Notes: generated by a model not told the origin, from the letters alone. Positions 6,683 to 15,127 are shown, counted from the stretch's first letter. The stretch is DNA of 49,471 nt from Vicinamibacterales bacterium (GCA_023717525.1 JAMQPK010000217.1:1-49471), one strand, 5' to 3'. Made by a program: numbers and translations.

Positions 6683-8707
6683 ATGTACAAGCAGGTAAGC
6701 GGTCTTTTGCTCGGCTTCTCGGTCTTCGCCCCTCATCCGGCGAACGCCCAGACCTTCAGCAGGGACATCGCTCCGATCGTCTTCGCTCGATGCGCTCAAT
6801 GCCACCATCCGGGTGGGTCTGCGCCATTCAGTCTTGTGACATACGACGCGGCTCGGCCACATGCGACGCAGATGGCGTTGCTGACCAGAAATCGGCGGAT
6901 GCCACCATGGAAAGTCGAGCCCGGGCATGGTGAATTCATTGGATTGGATCCACTCAGCGAGTCGGAAATCGACGTAATTGGCAGATGGGCAGCAGCCGGA
7001 GCACCAGAGGGCAATCCACGCGACCTGCCGGCCACTCCTCGATGGGAAGCGGGATGGCAGCTCGGCATTCCGGATCTTGTCGTGTCGTTCCCCGAGTCCT
7101 ACACGCTGCCGGCGAGCGGACCAGACGTCTCGCGTGTCTTCGTGATTCCGCTTCCTGTGAAGACCCGACGCTATGTGCGCGGCATCGAGTTCATGCCTGG
7201 CAACTCGAGCGTGCATCACGCGAACATCCGCCTCGACGCCACAGCAGCGTCACGACGACTCGACGCCGATGACCCGGAAGCAGGATACGACGGCGTCATC
7301 CTTCGTTCGGCGGTCTATCCGGATGGTCACTTCCTTGGATGGACGCCTGGACAGGCGGCGCCGCTGCTGCCCAAGGGACTCGCCTGGTCGCTCGCACCGG
7401 CGAGCGATCTCGTGGTGCAGATGCACATGGTTCCAAGCGGAAAGCCCGAAGTGATTCGCCCATCGATTGGTCTCTATTTCACCGACGATCCACCAGACCG
7501 GACGCCGGTGATGATGCGTCTCTCCAATCAGCGCATTGATATTCCTCCGGGAGATGCCAACTACGAGGTGACCGATTCGTTTGTGCTGCCCGTGGACGTC
7601 GAAGTCGAGGCCGTGCAGCCTCACGCACACTACCTCGCCCGCGAGGTGCGCGGACTGGCTCTACTGCCGGACGGCAGTTCAAAAGAACTGATCTACATTC
7701 GCGACTGGGACCTGCGGTGGCAGCACGTCTACCGCTACGTGAATCCGTTCCCGCTGCCCAGCGGCACGCGCGTCGAAATGCGTTACATCTATGACAACTC
7801 AGCCGGCAACACGCGGAACCCAACGCAGCCACCCGTCCGTGTTCCGTGGGGCCAGCAATCCAGGGAGGAGATGGGAGATTTCTGGCTGCAGGTGCTGACG
7901 AAAGACGCGACCGACCGCGAAACGCTGAATCGGCTATTTCTCGCCAAGTGGATGGCGACCGATGCCGTTGGTCTGGAGGAACTGATCCGCCGGCAGCCGT
8001 CCAGAATTGCTCTTCGCGACGATATCGGCGTGCTCTACATGCTGCTCGAACGGCCAGCCGAAGCCGCGGTGCACTTCGACGCGTCGCTGCAGCTTCAACC
8101 CAACTCCGCTCCGGCCCACTACAACCTTGCCACCGCACTGTCCGGCGCGGGCCGCCTAGACGAAGCCGTCGCGCACTACCGGCGCGCCCTCGAGCTGCGG
8201 CCCAGCTATGCACTGGCTCACAACAATCTCGCTGTCGCGCTGCTTCGCCTCGGGCAGACGCAGGACGCGCTCCAGCACTTCCGTGACGCCGCAAGGTTCG
8301 ACGACAATCTGGCGGAGGCTCACCTGAATGCCGGCCTCATCTCCCGGGCGATGGGAGATGGCGTCGAGGCTGCCGCACGACTTCGGCGAGCCGTCTCTCT
8401 GAGCCCCGACTGGGTCCTGGCGGTTGATTCGCTGGCGTCGTTGCTGGCTGCCGCCCCCGATGCAGCGGTAAGGAACCCCGGCGAAGCGGTCCGGCTAGCC
8501 GAGCACGCAGTGGAACTTACCACTCGCCGCGACGCGAACGCGCTGGACATCGCCGCTGTCGCCCATGCATCGGCTGGAAACTTCGACCGTGCGATCACTC
8601 TTGGCGAAGAAGCGCTGGCGTTGAATCCGCCTTCGGCGATGACGGCCATCCTGCAGCAGCACCTCTCGCTGTTCAAACAGCGGCGCCCTTACATCTCGCC
8701 GCGATAA
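6683..8707 (+). CDS. Secreted cytochrome c / copper type II monooxygenase-like / TPR protein
   Basis: The protein has 674 residues with a signal peptide (cleavage near residue 23, after NA). Covalent haem is expected at C37-A-Q-C40-H41. The RMPPW motif at 72-76 is typical of the cytochrome domain fused to ascorbate-dependent monooxygenase-like proteins. Residues about 130-420 look like the two-domain PHM/DBM fold, with candidate copper ligands H178-H179, H248 (QMHMVPSG) and H313/H315 (QPHAHYLAREV). Residues about 440-640 are four to five TPR units, for example APAHYNLATALSGAGRLDEA. The natural substrate is unknown. A TTG three bases upstream is an alternative start. The cytochrome lipoprotein downstream has its own promoter, so the two may not be one transcript. 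Confidence 0.8.
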   Translation: MYKQVSGLLLGFSVFAPHPANAQTFSRDIAPIVFARCAQCHHPGGSAPFSLVTYDAARPHATQMALLTRNRRMPPWKVEPGHGEFIGLDPLSESEIDVIGRWAAAGAPEGNPRDLPATPRWEAGWQLGIPDLVVSFPESYTLPASGPDVSRVFVIPLPVKTRRYVRGIEFMPGNSSVHHANIRLDATAASRRLDADDPEAGYDGVILRSAVYPDGHFLGWTPGQAAPLLPKGLAWSLAPASDLVVQMHMVPSGKPEVIRPSIGLYFTDDPPDRTPVMMRLSNQRIDIPPGDANYEVTDSFVLPVDVEVEAVQPHAHYLAREVRGLALLPDGSSKELIYIRDWDLRWQHVYRYVNPFPLPSGTRVEMRYIYDNSAGNTRNPTQPPVRVPWGQQSREEMGDFWLQVLTKDATDRETLNRLFLAKWMATDAVGLEELIRRQPSRIALRDDIGVLYMLLERPAEAAVHFDASLQLQPNSAPAHYNLATALSGAGRLDEAVAHYRRALELRPSYALAHNNLAVALLRLGQTQDALQHFRDAARFDDNLAEAHLNAGLISRAMGDGVEAAARLRRAVSLSPDWVLAVDSLASLLAAAPDAAVRNPGEAVRLAEHAVELTTRRDANALDIAAVAHASAGNFDRAITLGEEALALNPPSAMTAILQQHLSLFKQRRPYISPR

Positions 8708-8845
8708 GAAAGACATCCAATTCGCAGGATCCCGATCCTGAGTTCCGGATCGCTTCGTCATTGATCCGGGATCTTGTGTCCTCTCCACGACATGATTCTT
8801 TATGAACGCTCTCACTTTGACTGCTTTTGCTAGATAGAACGAATG
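8708..8845. other. Spacer with a GATC-rich inverted repeat
   Basis: After the TPR gene, about 8728-8772 holds GGATCCCGATCC and, 30 bases on, GATCCGGGATC. These can pair into a hairpin, but the downstream T-tract is weak. It may end the upstream transcript; nothing else is recognisable. Confidence 0.35.
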
Positions 8846-8859
8846 CTTTGATTTCAAAG
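8846..8859. promoter_or_regulatory. Palindrome CTTTGATTTCAAAG beside the sigma-54 promoter
   Basis: A perfect 6-2-6 palindrome sits 4 bases upstream of the -24/-12 element. The position is close for a sigma-54 activator, so it may instead bind a repressor or a second regulator. Confidence 0.4.
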
Positions 8860-8863
8860 TTTA

Positions 8864-8879
8864 TGGCACGATGATTGCT
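8864..8879 (+). promoter_or_regulatory. Sigma-54 (-24/-12) promoter
   Basis: TGGCACG-ATGA-TTGCT matches the sigma-54 consensus TGGCACG-N4-TTGC(A/T) at every fixed position, with GG at 8865-8866 and GC at 8877-8878 in the required 12-base register. Initiation near 8890 would leave a leader of about 28 bases containing the GGAGGA ribosome site of the cytochrome lipoprotein. Transcription from it should need RpoN and an AAA+ activator such as the one at 36681. Confidence 0.82.
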
Positions 8880-8917
8880 CTGGGCGGCGGCACAGTCTTT
8901 TTGTGGAGGAGATCGCC

Positions 8918-9367
8918 ATGAGGCGTTTTGTCATGAGTGTGTGCGTCGTTGGAGCGTCGATGTTGTTCGCGGGGTGTGACGAGAACCTCAGTACGATTAC
9001 GGGGCCCACTCCTAATTTGGAGCCAACCTTCGCGTCGATTCAGCGAGATATCTTCAACGCGCGGGATCTTGCGGGCCGTCAGGCTTGCATCGAATGCCAT
9101 ACCGACGCGGGCCGGAACCCATCGGGGAACCTGGTACTGCTCGAAGGCCGCAGCTACGCGCAGCTCGTGGGTCGCGGGAGCACGGGCAAGGGCGGCGCCA
9201 CGCTGGTGATTCCGAACGATCCTGACAGCAGCTATATCGTCCACAAACTCGAGGGAAACGCCGACATCGCCGGCCAGCGCATGCCTCGTGGCAGCGGGCC
9301 ATTTCTGACCGTTGGACAAATGATGGTGATTCGCCGATGGATTGAGCTCGGCGCTCTCAACAATTGA
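8918..9367 (+). CDS. Monohaem cytochrome c lipoprotein
   Basis: The protein has 149 residues. The start is ATG 8918 because GGAGGA lies 7 bases upstream; the in-frame GTG at 8903 would overlap that site. A lipoprotein signal ends in LFAG-C20, so the mature protein is lipid-anchored. The haem motif is C57-I-E-C60-H61, and a methionine in GQRMPRGSGPFL is a plausible sixth ligand. It is a small electron carrier on the periplasmic face of a membrane. It is followed 8 bases later by a DUF5777 beta-barrel gene, with which it shares the sigma-54 promoter. Its partner enzyme is unknown. Confidence 0.85.
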   Translation: MRRFVMSVCVVGASMLFAGCDENLSTITGPTPNLEPTFASIQRDIFNARDLAGRQACIECHTDAGRNPSGNLVLLEGRSYAQLVGRGSTGKGGATLVIPNDPDSSYIVHKLEGNADIAGQRMPRGSGPFLTVGQMMVIRRWIELGALNN

Positions 9368-9375
9368 GGTGAATC

Positions 9376-10200
9376 GTGAGCATACGCACGCTGAGTATCT
9401 TTTTCATCCTGTTGCTCGTGGCAGGCGCGGCGCCGTCCAGCGCCCAGACCCCGGCGCCAAATCCCGATCTCGAACTCAACATTGCCCAGCCGGACTTCAC
9501 GCTCGTGGCGCTGCCGACCAACCTGAGGCTTCCCAAATTCAAGAGCGCGTTCCGGGTGACCCACCGATTCACTCGGCCACTTGGCGACGGGAGCTTCAGC
9601 GATCTCGCGTCGGATTTTTTTGGACTCGATACTGGAGCGCAGATCGGCCTGGAATATCGCTTCGGGATTCTTTCGAAGACGCAGATCGGTATCAATAGAA
9701 CCTCCGACCGGACGATCGCGTTCTTCGGCCAGCGCGAGGTGCTCGCGCAGGGCGAACACTCTCCACTCGGCATTTCAGCGCTCGCCACGATTGACGGGAC
9801 CGACAATTTCACTGACAGGTACTCCCCCGCACTCGGCGCCGTCGTCTCGCGCACCATTGGGGGGTATGCCGCGTTGTATCTCGAGCCGGTGTGGGTGAAC
9901 AACAGCAACGTGCTGCCATCTGAACTGGTTGATGACAACGACACGTTTCTCATGGGTATGGGTGCGCGCGTGAGGCTTCGGCCAACACTCTATGTGGTGT
10001 TCGAAGGCTCGCCGAGGGTGAGCGGATATAAGCCGGGTGAGGGTCAGATGAGCTTTGCGCTCGAAAAGCGCGCTGGCGGCCACATGTTCCAGCTGAATAT
10101 CTCGAATAGCATTGCTACGACGTTCGGACCGATTTCCCGCGGCGGCCTGACGAACGAGGACTGGTTCATCGGATTCAATATCACGCGGAAGTTCTTTTGA
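9376..10200 (+). CDS. DUF5777-family outer-membrane beta-barrel protein
   Basis: The protein has 274 residues with a signal peptide (about 1-25, ending SSAQT). The body alternates short hydrophobic strands and ends in FIGFNITRKFF, an aromatic C-terminus typical of BAM substrates. Segments such as LPKFKSAFRVTHRFTRPLGD and DLASDFFGLDTGAQIGLEYR look like the DUF5777 family. The start is GTG 9376 with GAGGTGA 5 bases upstream. It is the second gene of the sigma-54-driven pair after the cytochrome lipoprotein; that pairing suggests a role in envelope electron transfer, which is inference. The stop is only 2 bases from the CCA end of tRNA-Leu on the other strand. Confidence 0.78.
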   Translation: MSIRTLSIFFILLLVAGAAPSSAQTPAPNPDLELNIAQPDFTLVALPTNLRLPKFKSAFRVTHRFTRPLGDGSFSDLASDFFGLDTGAQIGLEYRFGILSKTQIGINRTSDRTIAFFGQREVLAQGEHSPLGISALATIDGTDNFTDRYSPALGAVVSRTIGGYAALYLEPVWVNNSNVLPSELVDDNDTFLMGMGARVRLRPTLYVVFEGSPRVSGYKPGEGQMSFALEKRAGGHMFQLNISNSIATTFGPISRGGLTNEDWFIGFNITRKFF

Positions 10201-10202
10201 GT

Positions 10203-10291
10203 TGGTGCCGGAGGAGGGAATCGAACCCTCACGGGGAGTGAACCCCACGGGATTTTGAGTCCCGCGCGTCTGCCAGTTTCACCACTCCGGC
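10203..10291 (-). tRNA. tRNA-Leu (anticodon CAA)
   Basis: On the minus strand the acceptor stem GCCGGAG/CTCCGGC closes the gene, and the anticodon stem CGGGA/TCCCG holds the loop CTCAAAA, giving anticodon CAA (reads UUG). A long variable arm (GTGGGGTTCACTCCCCGT) marks it as a class II tRNA. The T-arm is GAGGGTTCGATTCCCTC. The terminal CCA is encoded (10205-10203). Confidence 0.97.
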
Positions 10292-10472
10292 ATTTGGAGG
10301 GTTTGTCGAACGAAAGCTCGTGATCGACCGCAGAAGAGACAATGTTATACCGATCGAACACAAAACGGGCCCTCCAGCGGGTAGGTGATGACCGCCCCCT
10401 GGTGGCGGCGGTGTAACGAGATTCAGGTGTTGCGGTCATCCGGCTACCCGAATATCATAGGGCGCGATTTCG

Positions 10473-10826
10473 ATGCCTTCCGCGACGAAGACCCATGTTG
10501 ATCTCATGTTCCGCGCGTTCTCGGATCCCGTGCGCCTGCGGATTCTCGCGGTGATCCGTGACGGGGAACTGTGTGTCTGCGATCTCGTGAGTATCTTGCA
10601 TGTGCCACAGCCCACGGTCTCGCGGCACTTGGCGTATCTCCTGCGAGCGGGACTCGTGACGGTTCGGGAAGAACGCTCCTGGAACTTCTATCAACTGGCA
10701 CGGGCGCGTTCGGCGTTTCATCGGAAGCTGTTGGAGTGCCTCGCGAGTTGTTTTCGGGATGTTCCAGAGATGACCCAGGACGCCACACGCGCCCGCGCCA
10801 ACCGGGATCGCGGTGGATGTTGCTGA
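10473..10826 (+). CDS. ArsR/SmtB-family metalloregulator
   Basis: The protein has 117 residues with a single winged-helix domain (FRAFSDPVRLRILAVI; recognition helix QPTVSRHLAYLLRAGLV). The motif ELCVCDL in the alpha-3 helix carries the two cysteines of the type 1 As(III)/Sb(III) site of E. coli ArsR; the third ligand position of that protein is Val here. A further GGCC ends the protein and might add thiol ligands. Such proteins repress until metalloid binds. A dyad at 10841-10882, between this gene and the porin, is the likely operator. No arsenite pump or arsenate reductase is in the window. Confidence 0.88.
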   Translation: MPSATKTHVDLMFRAFSDPVRLRILAVIRDGELCVCDLVSILHVPQPTVSRHLAYLLRAGLVTVREERSWNFYQLARARSAFHRKLLECLASCFRDVPEMTQDATRARANRDRGGCC

Positions 10827-10840
10827 GTCTTTTTTTTTGA

Positions 10841-10882
10841 CCAACTGTTATCCGTTTATGCGGATAACAGAATGACAGTTGG
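10841..10882. promoter_or_regulatory. Nested dyad, probable operator between arsR-like gene and porin
   Basis: A perfect 10-bp inverted repeat, CTGTTATCCG / CGGATAACAG (10845-10854, 10861-10870), is nested in an outer pair CCAACTGT / ACAGTTGG (10841-10848, 10875-10882). The T-run lies before it, not after, so it is not a terminator for the upstream gene. Confidence 0.6.
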
Positions 10883-10906
10883 ACCGTTTGCGCTGGAGGA
10901 CGTGGG

Positions 10907-12214
10907 ATGAAGTTCGGTGGTCTCATTGCCCTCGTTTACCTGCTCGGAGTGACTTCGACGGTCGCCGCACAGGACACGGAACAGACACTCCGCGATCTGA
11001 TCTCCGCTGAACGACAGCGGATCACCATACTCGAGGCGGAGCTTGCGGAGCGAGACGCGGTGCTTATGCGTCTGTCCGCGCGCCTTGATGCGCTCGACGG
11101 GACGAAGGCGACTCCCCCACAACGCTTCGAGTTCTACGCGGACTCACTGGTGCGGCTCGCGACGCTGCATCAGGGCGACTGCGACGGGTGCCCCGATCGT
11201 ACGATTGGCCGGCTTCGCCTGCGGTTCGGCGCGGAGGGCCGGCTCGCGCCCGGTCTGCGGGCGGTCTTCGGGTTGAGTGCCGGGGAACTGAACGATCCCA
11301 ACTCGGTCTATCAGACACTTGGCGGTAACCTCGGGCGAAAGGTCACCACGTGGGATCGCGCCTATGTGTCCTACCGCCCCGCCCGCGTGCCGGGGCTCGA
11401 CCTCACCGCGGGCAAGTTTCCCTATACGTGGCTGCGTTCCTCCATGACGTTCGACGTGGACTTCTATCCTGAAGGGCTGAGTGAACGGTTCTCTCGTGAC
11501 CTCACCCACGCGGGCGTCTTCAAGAATGCCTCGATTCAGGGGATGCAGATCGTCGTGAACGAGCAACCGAGCGGGCCTGACACCCTCGTCATCGGCGGCC
11601 AAGCGATCGCCGGCTTCCAACTTGGCAAACGGGGGACGACGCGCCTCGTGCTTACCGGCATGGACCTCCGACGACCAGAGTTCGTCCTGCGTTCGCAGCT
11701 GGATGGCTCGAATGTGGGGGTCAAAAACACGAACGCGATCATCACAATCGGTGGACAGGCTTTCTATGCATCCAGCTTCCGCTATGCGAATGTTATTGTC
11801 GAGCACGCGCTCATCACGCCGTGGGAATCCCTTCCGGTGACCGCCTCCGTGGAGTATCAACGGAACCTTCGCGCGGTCTCTAGCCGTGACACCGGCACAT
11901 CGTTCCGCTTGGATGCTGGCCGACAGCAACAACGAGGCGATTGGGGGCTTGGCTGGCATCTCTTCCGCGTGGAGCAAGACGCCATCATGTCCGCGCTCGG
12001 AGAGAGCGACTGGCGGGCTCCGAGCAACGTACTTCAGCATCGATTCGCGGTGACCCGCACCGTGCACGATCATGTGGTCCTTCTGTTCACGTGGTATCGC
12101 GGCCGGACGCTCGACCGCACGCTACCGGGCGCGGTGCTCATCCCAAGCTTGCCGGCGGGTGTGCGCGAGCCGTGGGCCAACCGGCTGTATTTCGATGTGC
12201 TCTATCGATACTAG
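10907..12214 (+). CDS. Outer-membrane porin with N-terminal coiled coil
   Basis: The protein has 435 residues. A signal peptide (about 1-21, VAAQ) is followed by a heptad-rich coiled coil, residues 25-65 (ISAERQRITILEAELAERD), as in trimeric porins. A long beta-barrel follows and ends RLYFDVLYRY with a terminal aromatic. It resembles putative porins of the OprP/Porin_5 groups. The motif DCDGCPDRTI near residue 88 adds two cysteines in the first extracellular or periplasmic segment. The start is ATG 10907 with GGAGGA about 10 bases upstream. It follows the ArsR-like gene and its dyad, so metalloid control of permeability is a fair inference. Confidence 0.75.
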   Translation: MKFGGLIALVYLLGVTSTVAAQDTEQTLRDLISAERQRITILEAELAERDAVLMRLSARLDALDGTKATPPQRFEFYADSLVRLATLHQGDCDGCPDRTIGRLRLRFGAEGRLAPGLRAVFGLSAGELNDPNSVYQTLGGNLGRKVTTWDRAYVSYRPARVPGLDLTAGKFPYTWLRSSMTFDVDFYPEGLSERFSRDLTHAGVFKNASIQGMQIVVNEQPSGPDTLVIGGQAIAGFQLGKRGTTRLVLTGMDLRRPEFVLRSQLDGSNVGVKNTNAIITIGGQAFYASSFRYANVIVEHALITPWESLPVTASVEYQRNLRAVSSRDTGTSFRLDAGRQQQRGDWGLGWHLFRVEQDAIMSALGESDWRAPSNVLQHRFAVTRTVHDHVVLLFTWYRGRTLDRTLPGAVLIPSLPAGVREPWANRLYFDVLYRY

Positions 12215-12232
12215 AGATTGGCTGCCAATCGA

Positions 12233-13672
12233 CTACCGAATCACCAGCGCCCTGCCGTCCCATTTCAACGAGTACGCGGCCCTCGACGGATCGTCGATCG
12301 CTCCGGCGAAGGTCTGCCAGAGTTGCTTTTCGCTCACGCGAATGGGCCGATCGGGATAGCCCTCGAGCAATACCACGGGTGGGATGAATTCCGGATCGCG
12401 TTCGACGCTGAACGAGAACCCGGATTCCCTCTTGTGCTCTCGCACGAAGCGATCGACCGACGACAGGTATCGCACGTAGGCTTCGCCGTCGCGGCCGATC
12501 TGCCGTGTGACGCCGACGGCAATGGCCCCATTCAGAATCGCGAGCGCCGTCAGCAAGCCGACGAGCACACGCCGCGTGCGATCGATCAGGCCGGGATACT
12601 CGAACAGCGCTCCCATCATGGCAATCACGATCAGCGCATACATGTAGCGATGCGTGTCATCGGTGGCGACTCGACCGAATCGAATGACGGCGACGTAACC
12701 CAGGAGCAGCGCACCGAGAATAGCGAGCCGCGAAGCGGTGTCCGTAGAAAGTCCCCGTTGACGAGTATCTCTCCAGACCACCATCGCGAGCCCGAGAAGA
12801 ATGCAAAGGTTCAACGTGAACGCGATCGGCCTGAATGGCCGCACAGCCGGCAACGCTGTCGAGACACCCCATCGGACGAAGTACTCGGCGACGCTCAGGG
12901 GATACGCCACAAGGTGCTGCGGATCCAGGACATTGGCGCCTGCCAGATCGCCGACAAAGAGGAATCTCGGAGCGATGGCAATGCGGGGCAGGTAGAGCGC
13001 GGCGAAAACCGCGGCGGGGACGAACCACAGCGCGACGAGATGCCCCGACACCTTGCCGTCGCGCCGGACGCACAACATCCAGAAGGCAATCGCGAGAATC
13101 ACGGAGAACACGACGAACACTTCGAAGAAGAATGTCGCCAGCGTCATCAGCGCTACGTACGGCACCCACGCGGTACGCGACGTCTGGAGCCGCTCGAACT
13201 GCGTCCACGCCGACCCTGCCGCGGCAAGCATCAAAGCACATCCAGCCATGTATCCACCGACCCACGACACGTGCACAAGGCCGACGCTTGCGAACATCAC
13301 GCTGAAGAGCGTCGACAGCGTCAAGGCAATCGAAACAGGCAATCTCCTGATCAGCACGCGAAAGAGAAGGAGCGCGACGACGAAGTGCAGCACGAGGCTC
13401 GCCGCATGCCACCAACGCACGTCGGCGCCGAAGAATTCGTACTGGATGGCGAGCAGCAGAATCGACAACGGGCGGAACTGCCCTTCATCGCCCTTCCAAT
13501 ATGTTCGCGCCAGCGAGTAGTCCAGCTTGTGAAGGGCCTCGCCGAAGCCCGGCCATGCTTGCCGCTCGACGAAGTATTGCGTGAGATCCCAATCAGGCGC
13601 TGCCGTCAACCCCGGGCCATGCACGGACAGAATGGCGGCAGCGAGCATGCTCGTCGCGAGGAGCGTCTTCAC
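12233..13672 (-). CDS. Polytopic membrane protein, GT-C-like
   Basis: The protein has 479 residues and about 10-11 transmembrane segments after an N-terminal signal/anchor, then a soluble C-terminal tail of about 100 residues. The periplasmic loop LARTYWKGDEGQFRPLSILL, with FRPL preceding a helix, resembles GT-C glycosyltransferase and O-mannosyltransferase-like proteins of Acidobacteria. No clear catalytic DE/DD pair can be assigned. The start is GTG 13672, with one base between it and the stop of the upstream YgjP-like gene, so the two are cotranscribed. Function unknown. Confidence 0.65.
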   Translation of the reverse strand: MKTLLATSMLAAAILSVHGPGLTAAPDWDLTQYFVERQAWPGFGEALHKLDYSLARTYWKGDEGQFRPLSILLLAIQYEFFGADVRWWHAASLVLHFVVALLLFRVLIRRLPVSIALTLSTLFSVMFASVGLVHVSWVGGYMAGCALMLAAAGSAWTQFERLQTSRTAWVPYVALMTLATFFFEVFVVFSVILAIAFWMLCVRRDGKVSGHLVALWFVPAAVFAALYLPRIAIAPRFLFVGDLAGANVLDPQHLVAYPLSVAEYFVRWGVSTALPAVRPFRPIAFTLNLCILLGLAMVVWRDTRQRGLSTDTASRLAILGALLLGYVAVIRFGRVATDDTHRYMYALIVIAMMGALFEYPGLIDRTRRVLVGLLTALAILNGAIAVGVTRQIGRDGEAYVRYLSSVDRFVREHKRESGFSFSVERDPEFIPPVVLLEGYPDRPIRVSEKQLWQTFAGAIDDPSRAAYSLKWDGRALVIR

Positions 13673-13673
13673 G

Positions 13674-14237
13674 TCAGTGAAGCAGGTGCCGGCTGTTTCG
13701 CAGCCATGCGCGCGCGGTCTTGTAGTCCGGGCAGGCTGCGGCGACGAGCTTCCAGAACACTCGCGAGTGATCGAGACGGCGCAGGTGCATCAGTTCGTGG
13801 ATGATGACGTAGTCGCGGACGGTGCCGGGCATCAGCACAAGCCGCCAGTTCAAGCAGATATGCCCTTTGGGCGAGCACGATCCCCACCGCCAACGCTGAT
13901 TCCGAATGCTGACCTTCGCCACGCTGAGCCCGTGCTGCAACGCCAGTTCGTGCAGTCGCTGCGGCAGTTCGTCCAGCGCGCGCCGGCGCAACGCCTTCAA
14001 GTCGTCCGGTGAATGTTGCAGGCCGGCCTGGCGGTTTTCGTCGGCGTGGCGGCGCTGCCGCTCGATCCAGGGGCGCTGTTGCGCGGCGAAATGCTCCGCG
14101 TGGCGCCGCGATCCCCAGCGGGGCACCGTGACGCGCACCGTCCCATCGGGCCGCACGCGGATGATGTAGCGCCGGGCGCGCGGATGGCGGATGAAGTCGA
14201 TCTCCAAGGCTGCGGGATATGGTACTCCGGCACGCAT
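13674..14237 (-). CDS. YgjP-like (DUF45) zinc metallopeptidase
   Basis: The protein has 187 residues from ATG 14237; the frame stays open further upstream, but homology starts near IDFIRHPRARRYIIRVRPDG. The zinc site is IIHELMHLRRLDHS: HExxH with the third histidine six residues after the second, as in YgjP/SprT-like proteins. The conserved RWGSCSPKGHICLNWRL block of the family is complete. It is probably cytosolic; the precise role is unknown (E. coli YgjP was reported as a nucleotide pyrophosphatase). Its ATG is 17 bases from the divergent DUF4159 ATG. Confidence 0.85.
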   Translation of the reverse strand: MRAGVPYPAALEIDFIRHPRARRYIIRVRPDGTVRVTVPRWGSRRHAEHFAAQQRPWIERQRRHADENRQAGLQHSPDDLKALRRRALDELPQRLHELALQHGLSVAKVSIRNQRWRWGSCSPKGHICLNWRLVLMPGTVRDYVIIHELMHLRRLDHSRVFWKLVAAACPDYKTARAWLRNSRHLLH

Positions 14238-14254
14238 CCTGCGGTAGACTGCGT

Positions 14255-15094
14255 ATGAACGTGTCACTGAAAGCTGCCACGCTTCTGCTCGCCGGCCTGG
14301 CCGTTGCCGCCGCCGACGGCGCCCCGCAAGGATCGCTGCCTGGGACTCTGCAACCACGCTTCCCGCCAGGCCAGGTGGATGCCGCCGGCAATCTTACCGG
14401 CTACAACGGCGGGTTTCAGTTCTGTCGCGTCTGGTTCCGCAGCTGGCCCAACGGCGACGGAGACGGGTGGTTTGTCGACTATCCGCGAGCCGACGAAAAC
14501 CTGTCCATCAGATTTGCGGAGCTGACCAAATCGCCTGTTACCCACGACGTCGAGGGAAACCCCGTGACCGTGCTGGTGCGGCTGACCGATCCGGCGCTCT
14601 TCCGCTGCCCCTTCACGATGATGAGCGAGCCCGGCGGCTCGTACTTCAGCCCGGAAGAAGCGGCGCAGCTGCACGCGTATCTGCTGAAGGGCGGATTTCT
14701 GTGGGTCGATGATTTCTGGGGGAACCGCGCGTGGTCCAACTGGGAGAGCCAGATCGGCAAGGCGTTGTCGCCCGCCGAGTATCCGATTGTCGATCTACCG
14801 CCCAACCATACGATTTTTCACACGCTCTTCAACGTCGACCATGTGCCGCAGGTACCCAACATTGGCCTGTGGCGCAACTACCGTGAAACATCGGAGCGGG
14901 GCTCCGAGAGCGCCGAGGTGCATACACGCGCCATCCTCGATCATCGCGGGCGCGTGATGGTGATGATCACGCACAACACCGACTATGGCGACGCGTACGA
15001 GCGCGAAGCCGAGATGCCCGACTACTTCAAGACGTTTTCAGTGACCGGGTACGCCCTCGGAGTGGACATACTGCTGTACGCGATGACGCACTGA
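14255..15094 (+). CDS. DUF4159 domain secreted protein
   Basis: The protein has 279 residues with a signal peptide (MNVSLKAATLLLAGLAVAAA). The rest is a DUF4159 domain, which has a flavodoxin/glutamine-amidotransferase-like fold in annotated relatives: FTMMSEPGGSYFSPEEAAQ, then LKGGFLWVDDFWG and ILDHRGRVMVMITHNTDYGD. Such proteins often accompany MoxR-BatA systems; none is present here. No catalytic role is established. ATG 14255 is chosen because it places the signal peptide at the N-terminus; there is no good ribosome site, and a TAGACT hexamer lies 4 bases upstream. Confidence 0.8.
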   Translation: MNVSLKAATLLLAGLAVAAADGAPQGSLPGTLQPRFPPGQVDAAGNLTGYNGGFQFCRVWFRSWPNGDGDGWFVDYPRADENLSIRFAELTKSPVTHDVEGNPVTVLVRLTDPALFRCPFTMMSEPGGSYFSPEEAAQLHAYLLKGGFLWVDDFWGNRAWSNWESQIGKALSPAEYPIVDLPPNHTIFHTLFNVDHVPQVPNIGLWRNYRETSERGSESAEVHTRAILDHRGRVMVMITHNTDYGDAYEREAEMPDYFKTFSVTGYALGVDILLYAMTH

Positions 15095-15127
15095 TCGTCC
15101 ATCGTCGATCGTCCATCGTCGATCGTC
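15093..15127. repeat. Perfect 14-base tandem repeat (GATCGTCCATCGTC, 2.5 copies)
   Basis: Copies lie at 15093-15106 and 15107-15120, with a half copy at 15121-15127. The array begins inside the DUF4159 stop codon and ends 18 bases before the TPR gene start. Confidence 0.75.

Noticed and set aside
6491-7219. Upstream extension of the carD frame
   Set aside because: It would overlap the divergent haem/copper gene by more than 500 bases, has no domain, and a promoter, ribosome site and homology all support GTG 6490.
10380-10410. ACCGCC / GGCGGT hairpin upstream of the ArsR gene
   Set aside because: Short stem with no T-run and G+C-rich chance pairing. It cannot be told from background.
12218-13804. 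528-codon plus-strand frame opposite the GT-C-like membrane gene
   Set aside because: Arg/His/Glu-rich shadow peptide with no domain. The minus-strand frame has coherent membrane segments and a signal.
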